A DNA stretch of 64,000 nucleotides from NCBI RefSeq assembly GCF_000720115.1, contig NZ_JOIR01000002.1:186001-250000 (forward strand), written 5' to 3'. Source of the DNA: Streptomyces sp. NRRL F-2580. GTDB lineage: Bacteria; Actinomycetota; Actinomycetes; Streptomycetales; Streptomycetaceae. The translations under genes and the position numbers were made by a program. Numbering within the stretch: the stretch's first letter is position 1; each line of letters opens with the position of its first letter. Shown one piece after another: positions 33,091 to 40,953 of this stretch. A model generated the notes under the pieces. That model saw nothing but the letters and a program-made list of their open reading frames with translations, ran no database searches and was not told the origin of the DNA.

Positions 33091-34149
33091 TCAGGCGATA
33101 CGGGACCGCCGGTACAGAATGGCGCCGCCAAGGACGAGGGCCATGGCGAGGGCCGCCGCGGCCGCGGGCTGACCCGCCCCGGTCTCGGCCAGCACGGGCG
33201 CGGTCACGTGCGCCGGGGCGGGAACGGGAGCCTGCGCCGGGACCGGCGCGGGGGCCGGAGCCGGAGCAGGGGCCGGGGCCGGTGCCGGGGGCAGGTGGAC
33301 GGGGGTGTCACCGCCGGGGGCGGCCGGCGGCTGGTCCGCGGGAGGTACGACCTCGGGCGCCGGAGCCGGGTGCTCCACGGGCTGGCTCCCGTGCGGCGGC
33401 CGGGGCTCGGGAGCCTCGTCCACGACGGGTGCCGGAGCCGGGAGCGTGTGCGGGGCCTCCTCGGCGGGCGGTGCGGGCTGCTCCTCCACGGGCTCCGGCA
33501 TCGGGTGCGGCGCGTCGGGCGAGGGCGCGTGGTGCTCGGGCGGAGGCGGCGCGGACTCGCCGTGGTCGTCGCACTCGTCCTCCTTGCCCTCCTCCTCGCC
33601 GGGGCCGCCGTAGCCGCCCTCGTGGCGGGGCTCCTCGTGGCGCGGCTTCGCGTGCCGGGGGCCCGCGGGGCGGGGCTCGTCGGGCCGGGACGCCTCGTGC
33701 CGGGCTTCTTCGTGGCGCGCTTCTTCGTGCCGGGCTTCCTCGTGGCGCGCTGCTTCGTGGCGCCGCGACTCCTGGCGCTGCTCCGGCGCCGCGTGCCGGC
33801 CACCGCGCTCGTCGAGGTAGCGCTCGAAGGCCTCGGCGTTCTCGGGGCTGAGGTAGCGCCCGTAGTCGTAGCCGTCGTCGGCGTGCGAGCCGGTAGAGGT
33901 GGCGCACGTGTTGCCCATCGCAGGGTTGAGCGCCGCACCGCCGTCCACGCTGTTGCCGCACACGTTCGGCGCGAAGGTCACCGGTACCGAGACGCTGTTG
34001 CCCGCCAGCACACCCGGCGAATGCGAGACCTCGGCCGTCGCCCCGGGGTGCGCGTACGCCGCGCCGGCCGCGATCGACAGCAGACTCGACGCGGCCGCCG
34101 CGGTGAGCATCCCCTTGCCCAGTACCTGTCGGCTCAGTACCTGTCGCAT
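33091..34149 (-). CDS. chp: Sortase-anchored long chaplin with one chaplin domain and charged repeat
   Basis: This 352-residue protein has a signal peptide (cut near AYAHPGA) and a single chaplin domain at about residues 43-83 (SPGVLAGNSVSVPVTFAPNV, CGNSVDGGAALNPAMGNTC). Next come a His/Glu/Arg-rich repeat (RHEEA units, about 120-175), an acidic patch and a long Pro/Ala stretch with APAPAP repeats. It ends with LAETG (about residue 320), a TM helix and RRSR, the class E sortase anchor used by ChpA-C. Known long chaplins have two chaplin domains, so this single-domain form is unusual. GGAAGGA precedes the ATG. Confidence 0.9.
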   Translation of the reverse strand: MRQVLSRQVLGKGMLTAAAASSLLSIAAGAAYAHPGATAEVSHSPGVLAGNSVSVPVTFAPNVCGNSVDGGAALNPAMGNTCATSTGSHADDGYDYGRYLSPENAEAFERYLDERGGRHAAPEQRQESRRHEAARHEEARHEEARHEEARHEASRPDEPRPAGPRHAKPRHEEPRHEGGYGGPGEEEGKEDECDDHGESAPPPPEHHAPSPDAPHPMPEPVEEQPAPPAEEAPHTLPAPAPVVDEAPEPRPPHGSQPVEHPAPAPEVVPPADQPPAAPGGDTPVHLPPAPAPAPAPAPAPAPVPAQAPVPAPAHVTAPVLAETGAGQPAAAAALAMALVLGGAILYRRSRIA

Positions 34150-34194
34150 GGGTCCTTCCCTGTCTACCGGCGCTGCGGCCGGTGCTGAATCGAA

Positions 34195-34234
34195 GGTGGC
34201 CTCGGAGTGCACCGCCGTGCACTCCGAGGCCACC
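34195..34234 (-). terminator. Terminator of the short chaplin, upstream of the long chaplin
   Basis: Perfect 18-bp arms with loop CGCC lie 34 bp beyond the stop at 34269, in the 119-bp gap before the long chaplin start at 34149. It is the strongest hairpin in the window and should insulate the two chaplin transcripts. Confidence 0.85.
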
Positions 34235-34268
34235 CCGAGGAGGTTTGCCCTTGCGGGCAGGCGCTTCG

Positions 34269-34502
34269 TCAGGCGTTGACGCAGGTGTTGCCGAACGCGG
34301 GGTTCAGCAGGGCGATGACGTTCACGGTGTTGCCGCAGACGTTGACCGGGATGTGCACCGGAACCTGCAGCAGGTTGCCGGACAGGACGCCGGGGGAGCC
34401 CACGGCCTTGCCCTCGGCGTCCGCGTCGGCCATGGCGGGGGAGGCTGCACCGACTGCCATCAGGGCGCCGGCGGCCAGCACCACTGCCTTCTTGTACGTC
34501 AT
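34269..34502 (-). CDS. chp: Short chaplin
   Basis: This 77-residue protein has a signal peptide (MTYKKAVVLAAGALMAVGAA, cut near AMADADA) and one chaplin domain: GSPGVLSGNLLQVPVHIPVN, CGNTVNVIALLNPAFGN and the terminal TCVNA. The two cysteines form the conserved disulfide in this family. GGAAGGA lies upstream of the ATG at 34502. Its mature domain is almost the same as those at 32223 and 35277, so the three short chaplins probably arose by local duplication. Confidence 0.95.
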   Translation of the reverse strand: MTYKKAVVLAAGALMAVGAASPAMADADAEGKAVGSPGVLSGNLLQVPVHIPVNVCGNTVNVIALLNPAFGNTCVNA

Positions 34503-34695
34503 TTTGATTCGATCCTTCCCGCAGAGGCGTATCCACTGCAGAATTAGCAACGAGCGGCGAGGGGAAAAGAAACCGCAGATTGTCGACGGGGGGCCGGCAA
34601 TTCACTCCGATGCTCGGGGGGTGAATTCGGGGTGCCGGCGGATTTGTGTCGCGAATTCCCGGGGCGGCGAAGCGCGAGGCCCGGCTTCACATGCG

Positions 34696-34732
34696 GCGAG
34701 GCCGCCGCCACCCGAAGGTGCGACGGCCTCGC
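34696..34732 (-). terminator. Terminator of rodlin copy 2
   Basis: A 9-bp outer stem (GCGAGGCCG) and an inner CACC/GGTG stem with a CGAA tetraloop lie 16 bp after the rodlin stop at 34748. Confidence 0.75.
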
Positions 34733-34747
34733 TGGCGCGGGCCTCGG

Positions 34748-35158
34748 TCAGCTGCCCTGCGAGACGTTGCCGGACAGGACCGGGATGTTGTCCAGGATGT
34801 GCGAGAGGGCCTCGTCGCCCTTGGCCTGGGTGGAGTTCTCGGTGCACTGCTGGTTCTGCGGGCTGGACAGGACCGGGATGTCCTGGACGCCGACGTTGAC
34901 CAGGGCCAGGACGGACTGGACGTTGGCCTTCGCGGGGAGCGCGATGCAGGGCTTGTTGAACGAGCCCTGGATCAGCGCCATTTGCGGGCTCATGTTGCCG
35001 TAGGTGGCCTGGTTGCCGTAGATCTGCGCGGCGCCGTTGCCCTGGACGGTGGTGACGCCGTTGTCGTTCCCGACCGCCATCGCCTGCGGCGCCATGGCGG
35101 CACCGATGCCCACGACCGAGGCGGCAACCGCGGCCGAGGCCATCATCTTCTTGATCAT
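34748..35158 (-). CDS. rdl: Rodlin protein (copy 2)
   Basis: This 136-residue secreted protein has the same length and layout as copy 1: signal cut after QAMA, VGNDNGVTTVQGNGAAQIYG, KPCIALPAK, QDIPVLSSPQNQQCTENSTQ and a terminal HILDNIPVLSGN. It should form rodlets with chaplins. Differences from copy 1 cluster in the middle of the mature protein. Both rodlin genes point left and are separated by 3.5 kb of chaplin and secreted-protein genes, so this is not a simple adjacent pair. Confidence 0.95.
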   Translation of the reverse strand: MIKKMMASAAVAASVVGIGAAMAPQAMAVGNDNGVTTVQGNGAAQIYGNQATYGNMSPQMALIQGSFNKPCIALPAKANVQSVLALVNVGVQDIPVLSSPQNQQCTENSTQAKGDEALSHILDNIPVLSGNVSQGS

Positions 35159-35203
35159 TGTCGTCCCTTTTTTGCAAGATTGCCCGGTAGCGGAGCACCC
35201 GGA

Positions 35204-35230
35204 TCAACGGACCTGCCCCGGCTCGGGTTG
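35204..35230 (-). promoter_or_regulatory. Rodlin promoter (copy 2)
   Basis: On the minus strand CGCAACC is followed after 17 bases by GTTGA (35204-35208). The -10 begins 46 bp before the ATG, the same distance as in rodlin copy 1. A weaker relative (CACC, 17 bases, GTTAT at 35569-35594) precedes the chaplin at 35531. This fits a shared developmental sigma factor, probably BldN. Confidence 0.55.
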
Positions 35231-35276
35231 CGTGCATTCACCCGGATGCAGCCGTTTCGGGCGGCGCGGTTGACGG

Positions 35277-35531
35277 TCAGGCGTTCACGCAGGTGTTGCC
35301 GAAGGTGGGGTTCAGCAGGGCGATCACGTTCACGGTGTTGCCGCAGACGTTCACCGGGACGTCGACGGGGACCTGGAGCAGGTTGCCGCTCAGGACGCCG
35401 GGGGAGCCGCCGGTGAAGCCGTTGGCCGTCGCACCGTCCCCGCCGTGTGCGGAGGCGAGGCCCGCGCCGCCCATGAGCGCGGCGGCGCCCGCGACGGCGG
35501 TGGTGGTGCCGCGCACCAGCCTCTTCTTCAT
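35277..35531 (-). CDS. chp: Short chaplin
   Basis: This 84-residue protein has a signal peptide (MKKRLVRGTTTAVAGAAALM, cut near ASAHGGD), a short Gly/Asn/Thr spacer and one chaplin domain (GSPGVLSGNLLQVPVDVPVN, CGNTVNVIALLNPTFGN, TCVNA). The start at 35531 is chosen because the typical signal begins there and GCGGAG precedes it. It lies directly upstream of rodlin copy 2 in the same direction, but the rodlin has its own promoter in the 118-bp gap. Confidence 0.95.
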   Translation of the reverse strand: MKKRLVRGTTTAVAGAAALMGGAGLASAHGGDGATANGFTGGSPGVLSGNLLQVPVDVPVNVCGNTVNVIALLNPTFGNTCVNA

Positions 35532-35704
35532 CTCCGCATTTCCTTTCGGTTCGAACAATGGTGCCCGGATAACGACCCGCCCGTTCCGAGGGTGCGTGCC
35601 ATCGCCCAAAAGGCCGTACGAGCGAGTCCGGCGTGATTTCCAGCCCGATTTCTGACAAAGTTCACTCCTGTTTTGTCCCCCTGATCGAAAATGGAGACAG
35701 GGTC

Positions 35705-36793
35705 ATGGGTTCCTCCCGCAGAATCCTCGGCACGCTCGGTCTGCTGTCCTGCCTCACCCTTTCCGCGACCGCCCCGATGGCGTGGGCGGCGCCCGGTCCC
35801 AAGGAGCTGCCCCGGGTTCCGTTCACCCAGCGTTACCAGGCCGTGCAGCACGGCGGGCTGGTACGGGCCTCCAACTCCGGCATCAGCTGCCGCAGGGAGG
35901 AGTCCCCGCAGGCCGAACCCTGCGCCGACGTGAAGCGCGGCGCGGCCGGCGTCAACAGCGACTTCGAGATGTTCTACAGCGAGGTCGACAAGGACCCGGA
36001 CACCTACAACTCCACCCGCGCCGAGCTCAAGGTCCCGCAGGGCGCGAAGGTCTCGTACGCCCGCCTCTACTGGGGCGGGAACCTGCGGGTGGGCGAGCAG
36101 AAGCCGCCGGAGGACAACGGCCGGGTGCTGGTCGCCGAGCCCGGCGGCGCGTACAAGGAGGTCCTGGCCGACACGGTGATGGGCCACCGCTCGGACGCGG
36201 GCAGCGATGCCTACCAGGCCTCCGCCGACGTGACCCCGCTGGTCCGCAAGGGCGGCGCGGGCATGTGGACGGTGGCACAGCTCAACATCGCCATGGGCCA
36301 CTCCGAGGTGGGGGCCTGGGGCGGCTGGACGCTCGTCGTCGCCTACGAGCACCCGCAGGAGCCCCTGCGCCGGATCTCGCTGTGGGACGGCTTCGAGGGG
36401 ATCGCCGCCCGCGCCGGGGACGGGACGGTCGAGATCGAGGGCCTGAACGCGCCGGCCGGGTCCGCCGGCCGGGTCGGGGTGGTTGCGTACGACGGAGACC
36501 GCGGCACCCTCGGGGACTCACTCACCGTGACGGCCGACAGTGGGCGCCGGGTGAGCCTCAGTGACGGAGAAAATCCTTTTAATGATGTTATGAATTCCAC
36601 GATCACGGAATTCGGCGACCAGTCGTTCGTGCGGCAGCCCGAACATGTGAACAATCTCGGATATGACGCGGACGTCTTCGACCTGAGTCCCGTCCTGTCC
36701 GGTGGCGCCCGCAGCCTGAACTTCAGGTTCACGGGTGAAAGTCAGGGTCATTTCCTCGGTGTGCTCTTCGTTCAGACAGACGCGCGCCGCTGA
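35705..36793 (+). CDS. Secreted DUF3344-like protein
   Basis: This 362-residue protein has a signal peptide cut near AWAAPGP and a beta-rich mature region containing YARLYWGGN, SYQASADVT-type and GWTLVVAYEHP segments. These resemble the actinobacterial secreted family DUF3344. No sortase motif or TM follows. The codons at 36570-36600 are strikingly AT-rich for this genome (AATCCTTTTAATGATGTTAT). It starts 173 bp from the divergent chaplin and ends 19 bp before the first exopolysaccharide gene, so it probably shares that transcript. Function is unknown; a surface-adhesion role is a guess from context. Confidence 0.7.
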   Translation: MGSSRRILGTLGLLSCLTLSATAPMAWAAPGPKELPRVPFTQRYQAVQHGGLVRASNSGISCRREESPQAEPCADVKRGAAGVNSDFEMFYSEVDKDPDTYNSTRAELKVPQGAKVSYARLYWGGNLRVGEQKPPEDNGRVLVAEPGGAYKEVLADTVMGHRSDAGSDAYQASADVTPLVRKGGAGMWTVAQLNIAMGHSEVGAWGGWTLVVAYEHPQEPLRRISLWDGFEGIAARAGDGTVEIEGLNAPAGSAGRVGVVAYDGDRGTLGDSLTVTADSGRRVSLSDGENPFNDVMNSTITEFGDQSFVRQPEHVNNLGYDADVFDLSPVLSGGARSLNFRFTGESQGHFLGVLFVQTDARR

Positions 36794-36812
36794 ACGTAGG
36801 AGACCACTCCAC

Positions 36813-38012
36813 GTGCCCACACAACCTCGGGCGGCACAGCCCACGACCGTCCTCCATCTCGTACAGCCCGTCGACGGCGGTGTGGCCAGGGTCGTCACCG
36901 ACCTCGTCCGCGCCCAGACCGCCGACGGCCTCCGTGCCGTCGTCGGCTGCCCGCCCGGCGGCACCCTCGGCGACGCCGCCCGTTCCGCCGGCGCCGAGGT
37001 GCTCACCTGGCGGGCCGGGCGGGCTCCCGGACCCGGGCTGCCCGCCGAGGTGCTCGGCGCCCGGCAGCTGCTCCGCCGGGTGCGGCCCGACCTGCTGCAC
37101 GCCCACAGCGCCAAGGCCGGACTCGCCGGGCGGCTCGCCGCGCGCGGCACCGTGCCCACCGTCTTCCAGCCCCACGCCTGGTCCTTCGACGCGGTCGGCG
37201 GGGCCACCGGCGCGCTCGCCCTGCGCTGGGAGCGGTACGGGGCCCGCTGGGCCGACCGGGTGCTCTGCGTCAGCGAGGCCGAACGCCGCGCGGGCGAGAC
37301 CGAGGGCGTCACCGCCCGCTGGTCGGTGATCCGCAACGGCGTGGACCTGGACCACTTCCGCCCCGGCGGACCGGACCCCGGACCGGACCGGGCCCGGGCG
37401 CGCGCCGAACTGCCGCTGCCCGCCGCCTTCCTTGACGGCCTGGTGGACGGGGGTCCGCTCGCCGTCTGCGTGGGCCGGATCTGCCTCCAGAAGGGTCAGG
37501 ACATCCTGCTGCGAGCCTGGCCGGAGCTGCTGGGCACCGTCCCCGGAGCCCGACTCGCGCTCGTCGGCGACGGCCCCGACACCGAACGGCTGCGTCGAAC
37601 GGCCCCACCCGGCGTGCTCTTCGCGGGCGCCGCCGCGGACATCCGACCGTGGCTTCGGGCCGCCGATCTCGTTGTACTGCCGTCGCGGTGGGAAGGCATG
37701 GCGCTCGCCCCGCTCGAAGCCATGGCCTGCGGTCGGCCGGTCCTGGTCTCCGACGTCAGCGGCGCCCGGGAGAGCCTGCCGCCCGGCCAGGGACGCCTGT
37801 GCCTGGTGCCGCCGGAGGACCCGACGGCGCTGGCCAAGGCCCTGGGACGGCTGCTCGCCGAGCCGCGGCTCCTCGCCGAACTGGGGGAGCAGGCCAGGCA
37901 GCACGCCCGGACCGACTTCGACGTGCGGCGGACCACGGAAGCGGTCACCGGCCTGTACCACGAACTGCTGGGCAGGCCCCGGCCCTTGAACCAGGAGCGC
38001 ATCAGCCGATGA
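36813..38012 (+). CDS. Glycosyltransferase family 4, first EPS gene
   Basis: This 399-residue GT-B enzyme has the GT4 pattern: an N-terminal VDGGVARVV acceptor loop, HAHSAKAGL, VCVSEAER, then VIRNGVDLDHF and the C-terminal nucleotide-sugar stretch LPSRWEGMALAPLEAMACG. It would transfer a sugar to a lipid-linked intermediate in the cytoplasm. The GTG at 36813 has AGGAG about 10 bp upstream. Starts further upstream overlap the previous gene. Its stop overlaps the start of the sugar-phosphate transferase gene (ATGA). Confidence 0.88.
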   Translation: MPTQPRAAQPTTVLHLVQPVDGGVARVVTDLVRAQTADGLRAVVGCPPGGTLGDAARSAGAEVLTWRAGRAPGPGLPAEVLGARQLLRRVRPDLLHAHSAKAGLAGRLAARGTVPTVFQPHAWSFDAVGGATGALALRWERYGARWADRVLCVSEAERRAGETEGVTARWSVIRNGVDLDHFRPGGPDPGPDRARARAELPLPAAFLDGLVDGGPLAVCVGRICLQKGQDILLRAWPELLGTVPGARLALVGDGPDTERLRRTAPPGVLFAGAAADIRPWLRAADLVVLPSRWEGMALAPLEAMACGRPVLVSDVSGARESLPPGQGRLCLVPPEDPTALAKALGRLLAEPRLLAELGEQARQHARTDFDVRRTTEAVTGLYHELLGRPRPLNQERISR

Positions 38013-39547
38013 CGATGGACAGCGCACCCGCCCGGCACACCGGGCAGGGCGGCACGGGGCCCGCCGGCGGCAGCGCCTTCGCGCCCGCGCCACACGCGGC
38101 GGGCCGCCGCTCCGCGACCGCCATCCACCCCCCGCGCGGGCCCAGGACGGACCAGGCCAGGTCCGCCGTGCGCCCGCAGCGGGTCCGTCGCCGCGGCCGG
38201 GTACTGCCGCTGCTCACCGCCGACGCGCTGGCCGCCGTACTCACCGCGACCACCCTGCCCGCACCGGCGCTGCCGGCCCCGGTGGCGGTGCCGGCCGTCG
38301 CCGCCCTCCCCCTGCTGCTCGCCGCGCTGCACGCGCAGGCGGGGCTGTACCGGCCTCGGCTCGCGCCCTACGCGCTCCTCGAACTGCCCGCGCTGGCCGG
38401 CCGGTCCGCCGTCCTGTGGTGCGGGGCGGCCGCCGTACTGGCCGCCGTGGACCCGGCGCGGGCCCTGGGCTGGAACGTCCTCTTCACCGCCGTCTGCCTC
38501 CAGGTCGTCCTGGCCTGCGCGGGACGCGGCCTCGTCAACCAGCTCCAGCGCCGCGCGGCCGTCCGCCGGCCCGCCTCCGCCCTCGTCGTCGGACCCGGCG
38601 CCGGGGCGGCCGCGGTGGCCGCCGCCCTCCACGGCCGCCCCGAGTTCGGGCTGCGCCCGGTCGGCCTCGCCGACACCTCGGCCGGCGCCGAGGCCGACAG
38701 CGGCGCCCTGCCCTACCTCGCCACCCACGAGGACATCCGGCGCGCGGTCATCCAGAACTCGGTCCGGCACGCGGTGTTCACCCGCCCGCCGGAGGCCGAC
38801 GAGCGCACCGCCTCCCTCGTCCGGCTCTTCCACGACCACGGCTGCCGGATGTGGCTCGCCGACCCGGCCGGCACCGCCAAGGTCACCGGGATGCGCCTCG
38901 CGCACCCCGCCGACCAGCTGTGGGGGTACGCCGTGCAGCCGCTGCTGCCGCGCCCGGCCCGGCCGCTGGAGCGCTGGGCCAAGCGGGGCATCGACTCGGT
39001 GCTCGCGCTGGTCGCGCTGATCGCCGCCGCACCCGTGCTGGGTCTGTGCGCGCTGGCCGTACGGCTCTGGGACGGGCCGGGGGTGATCTTCCGGCAGGAG
39101 CGGGTCGGCCTGTACGGGCGCCCCTTCACCCTGCTGAAGTTCCGTACCCTGCGCGCCGACGAGCACGAGGCCGCCACCCGCTGGAGCGTCGCGGGCGACC
39201 GCGGGATGAGCCCGGTGGGCTCCTTCCTGCGCAAGTCCTCGCTGGACGAGCTGCCGCAGCTGTGGAACGTCGTGCGCGGCGACATGAGCCTGGTCGGACC
39301 GCGCCCCGAACGGCCCTTCTTCGTCGCGAAGTTCTCCACCGTCCACCCCGGCTACGAGGCCCGCCACCGGATGCCCGTCGGCATCACCGGCCTCGCCCAG
39401 ATCAACGGCCTGCGCGGGGACACCTCCATCGAGGACCGGGCCCGCTTCGACAACCACTACATCGACACCTGGTCGCTGTGGCAGGACCTGTGGATCCTCG
39501 CCCGCACCGCGGCCTCCTTCTTCCGCTTCCGGCTGGGGGGCAGCTGA
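38009..39547 (+). CDS. Polyprenyl-phosphate sugar phosphotransferase (WbaP/CpsE type)
   Basis: This 512-residue membrane enzyme has four N-terminal TM segments after a disordered 65-residue tail, a soluble middle domain, and the C-terminal bacterial sugar transferase domain: KRGIDSVLALVALIAAAPVL, KFRTLRADEHE, SSLDELPQLWNV and MSLVGPRPE. It starts repeat-unit synthesis by moving a sugar-1-phosphate onto undecaprenyl phosphate. It overlaps genes on both sides. This is the committing step of a Wzx/Wzy-type exopolysaccharide pathway. Confidence 0.9.
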   Translation: MTMDSAPARHTGQGGTGPAGGSAFAPAPHAAGRRSATAIHPPRGPRTDQARSAVRPQRVRRRGRVLPLLTADALAAVLTATTLPAPALPAPVAVPAVAALPLLLAALHAQAGLYRPRLAPYALLELPALAGRSAVLWCGAAAVLAAVDPARALGWNVLFTAVCLQVVLACAGRGLVNQLQRRAAVRRPASALVVGPGAGAAAVAAALHGRPEFGLRPVGLADTSAGAEADSGALPYLATHEDIRRAVIQNSVRHAVFTRPPEADERTASLVRLFHDHGCRMWLADPAGTAKVTGMRLAHPADQLWGYAVQPLLPRPARPLERWAKRGIDSVLALVALIAAAPVLGLCALAVRLWDGPGVIFRQERVGLYGRPFTLLKFRTLRADEHEAATRWSVAGDRGMSPVGSFLRKSSLDELPQLWNVVRGDMSLVGPRPERPFFVAKFSTVHPGYEARHRMPVGITGLAQINGLRGDTSIEDRARFDNHYIDTWSLWQDLWILARTAASFFRFRLGGS

Positions 39548-40953
39548 TGAGCCTCGTCGTCTCCGGTCACCGGGCCCTGCCCGGCCTGCCGGTCCTGCTG
39601 CGCCGGCACTGGCCGCTGCTGCCGCTCGCCGCGACCGTGCTGTTCCTGCTCGCCCCGCTCCCGGCGGGGGACGCGACCGCCTCCGGGAAGGTCGGTCCGG
39701 CCGACGCCGCCTCGCTGCTGCTGGCGTTCGTCTGCGCGGTGCAGGCGCTGCGCGGCCGGGTGCGGGCGCTGACCCCGCTGGGCGTGCTCGTGCTCGGCAC
39801 GCCGGCCGTGGGCCTCGCCATCGCGACGATGACCGCGGGGGATCCGTACGCCGCCCTGCCGGGCTTCGTCCGCTACCTCCAGGTCTTCGTGCTCGTCCCG
39901 GCGGCCGTGGTGCTGCTGGTGCGCGACGCCGCGGAGTTCCGGCTGGCCGCCGGGTGCTTCGTGGTCCTGGCGCTGGTGCAGGGCGCGGTGGGGGTCGTGC
40001 AGTACGCCACCCACACCGGGGCCTCTTACCAGGGCCAGGACGTCCGTGCCGTGGGCACCTTCGGCCCCGGTGACGTCATGGGCATGGCCACCGTGGTGGC
40101 GTACGGGCTGATCGTGGCCACCGCGGTCGGGCTGGCGCCCGGGCTGCCGCGGCGGGTCCGGCGGATCGGCGGGGCCGTGGCGCTGGTGCTGGTGCTGCCG
40201 CTGGTGCTGTCGTTCAGCAGGGGCGTGTGGATCGCCACCGCCGGCGCGGCGGTGCTCGTGATGGTGCTGGCCGGGATCCGGCGGGCGCTGAAGGTGCTCC
40301 TCGCGCTCGCCGCGGCGGGTGTGGTCCTGGTGGGCGGCCTCGGCGTCGGCTCCGACATGGTCGCCGAGCGGCTGACCTCCATCACCCAGGTTTCCAGCGC
40401 CCCCGACCAGTCGGTGACCGACCGCTACACGATGTGGGCCGCGGCCGAGTCCATGTGGCGCGAGCGGCCCGCGGTGGGGGTGGGGCTGAAGGGCTTCCCG
40501 GCCAACCGCGACGGGCACTCCTCGCTGGGGCTCTCCTCCGGCAGTGACACCGCGGGCGCGGGACAGGCGTACCTGCGCCAGCCGCTGCTCTCCCCGCACA
40601 ACATGTACCTGCTGGTCCTGAGCGAGCAGGGGCTGATCGGGCTGATCGCACTGGCGGGCGGCTGGGCCGCGCTGCTGGTGGCGGGGCTCCGGCGGCTCGC
40701 CGCCCGCGAGGGCATGCGGGACTGCGGGCTGATCGCGATCGGGCTGGTCGTGTGGCAGCTGACCGACTTCCTGTACGCGGACATCGGGGGGCCGTCCACG
40801 GTCCTCACCGGGGTGATCATCGGCCTGGCGGCCTGGTGGGCGCTGCCCTCCCCGCAGGACGCGGGTCCACCGCGCGGGGCGGCCGCGCCGTCCGGGGCGG
40901 CCGGCGGTGCGGGTGCACGGGGTAGGGCCCCCGGGGTTGCGGCTCGCCCGTGA
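39547..40953 (+). CDS. O-antigen ligase/Wzy-type polymerase
   Basis: This 468-residue membrane protein has 10-12 hydrophobic segments and the Wzy_C region: LSFSRGVWIA, then a large outer loop with YTMWAAAESMWRERPAVGVG and SPHNMYLLVLSEQGLIG. Proteins of this family polymerise or ligate lipid-linked repeat units on the outer face of the membrane. Its ATG overlaps the preceding stop (TGATG). The C-terminal 35 residues are Gly/Ala/Pro-rich, a feature shared by the next genes. Confidence 0.85.
   Translation: MSLVVSGHRALPGLPVLLRRHWPLLPLAATVLFLLAPLPAGDATASGKVGPADAASLLLAFVCAVQALRGRVRALTPLGVLVLGTPAVGLAIATMTAGDPYAALPGFVRYLQVFVLVPAAVVLLVRDAAEFRLAAGCFVVLALVQGAVGVVQYATHTGASYQGQDVRAVGTFGPGDVMGMATVVAYGLIVATAVGLAPGLPRRVRRIGGAVALVLVLPLVLSFSRGVWIATAGAAVLVMVLAGIRRALKVLLALAAAGVVLVGGLGVGSDMVAERLTSITQVSSAPDQSVTDRYTMWAAAESMWRERPAVGVGLKGFPANRDGHSSLGLSSGSDTAGAGQAYLRQPLLSPHNMYLLVLSEQGLIGLIALAGGWAALLVAGLRRLAAREGMRDCGLIAIGLVVWQLTDFLYADIGGPSTVLTGVIIGLAAWWALPSPQDAGPPRGAAAPSGAAGGAGARGRAPGVAARP

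Noticed and set aside
34503-34600. GTTGC as a BldN-like -10 for the chaplin at 34269
   Set aside because: No AACC- or CACC-like element lies 17 bp upstream of it, so the match is too weak to include.
36735-36812. Upstream start for the first EPS glycosyltransferase
   Set aside because: It would overlap the preceding gene by about 59 bp and lacks a ribosome site, while GTG 36813 has AGGAG upstream.
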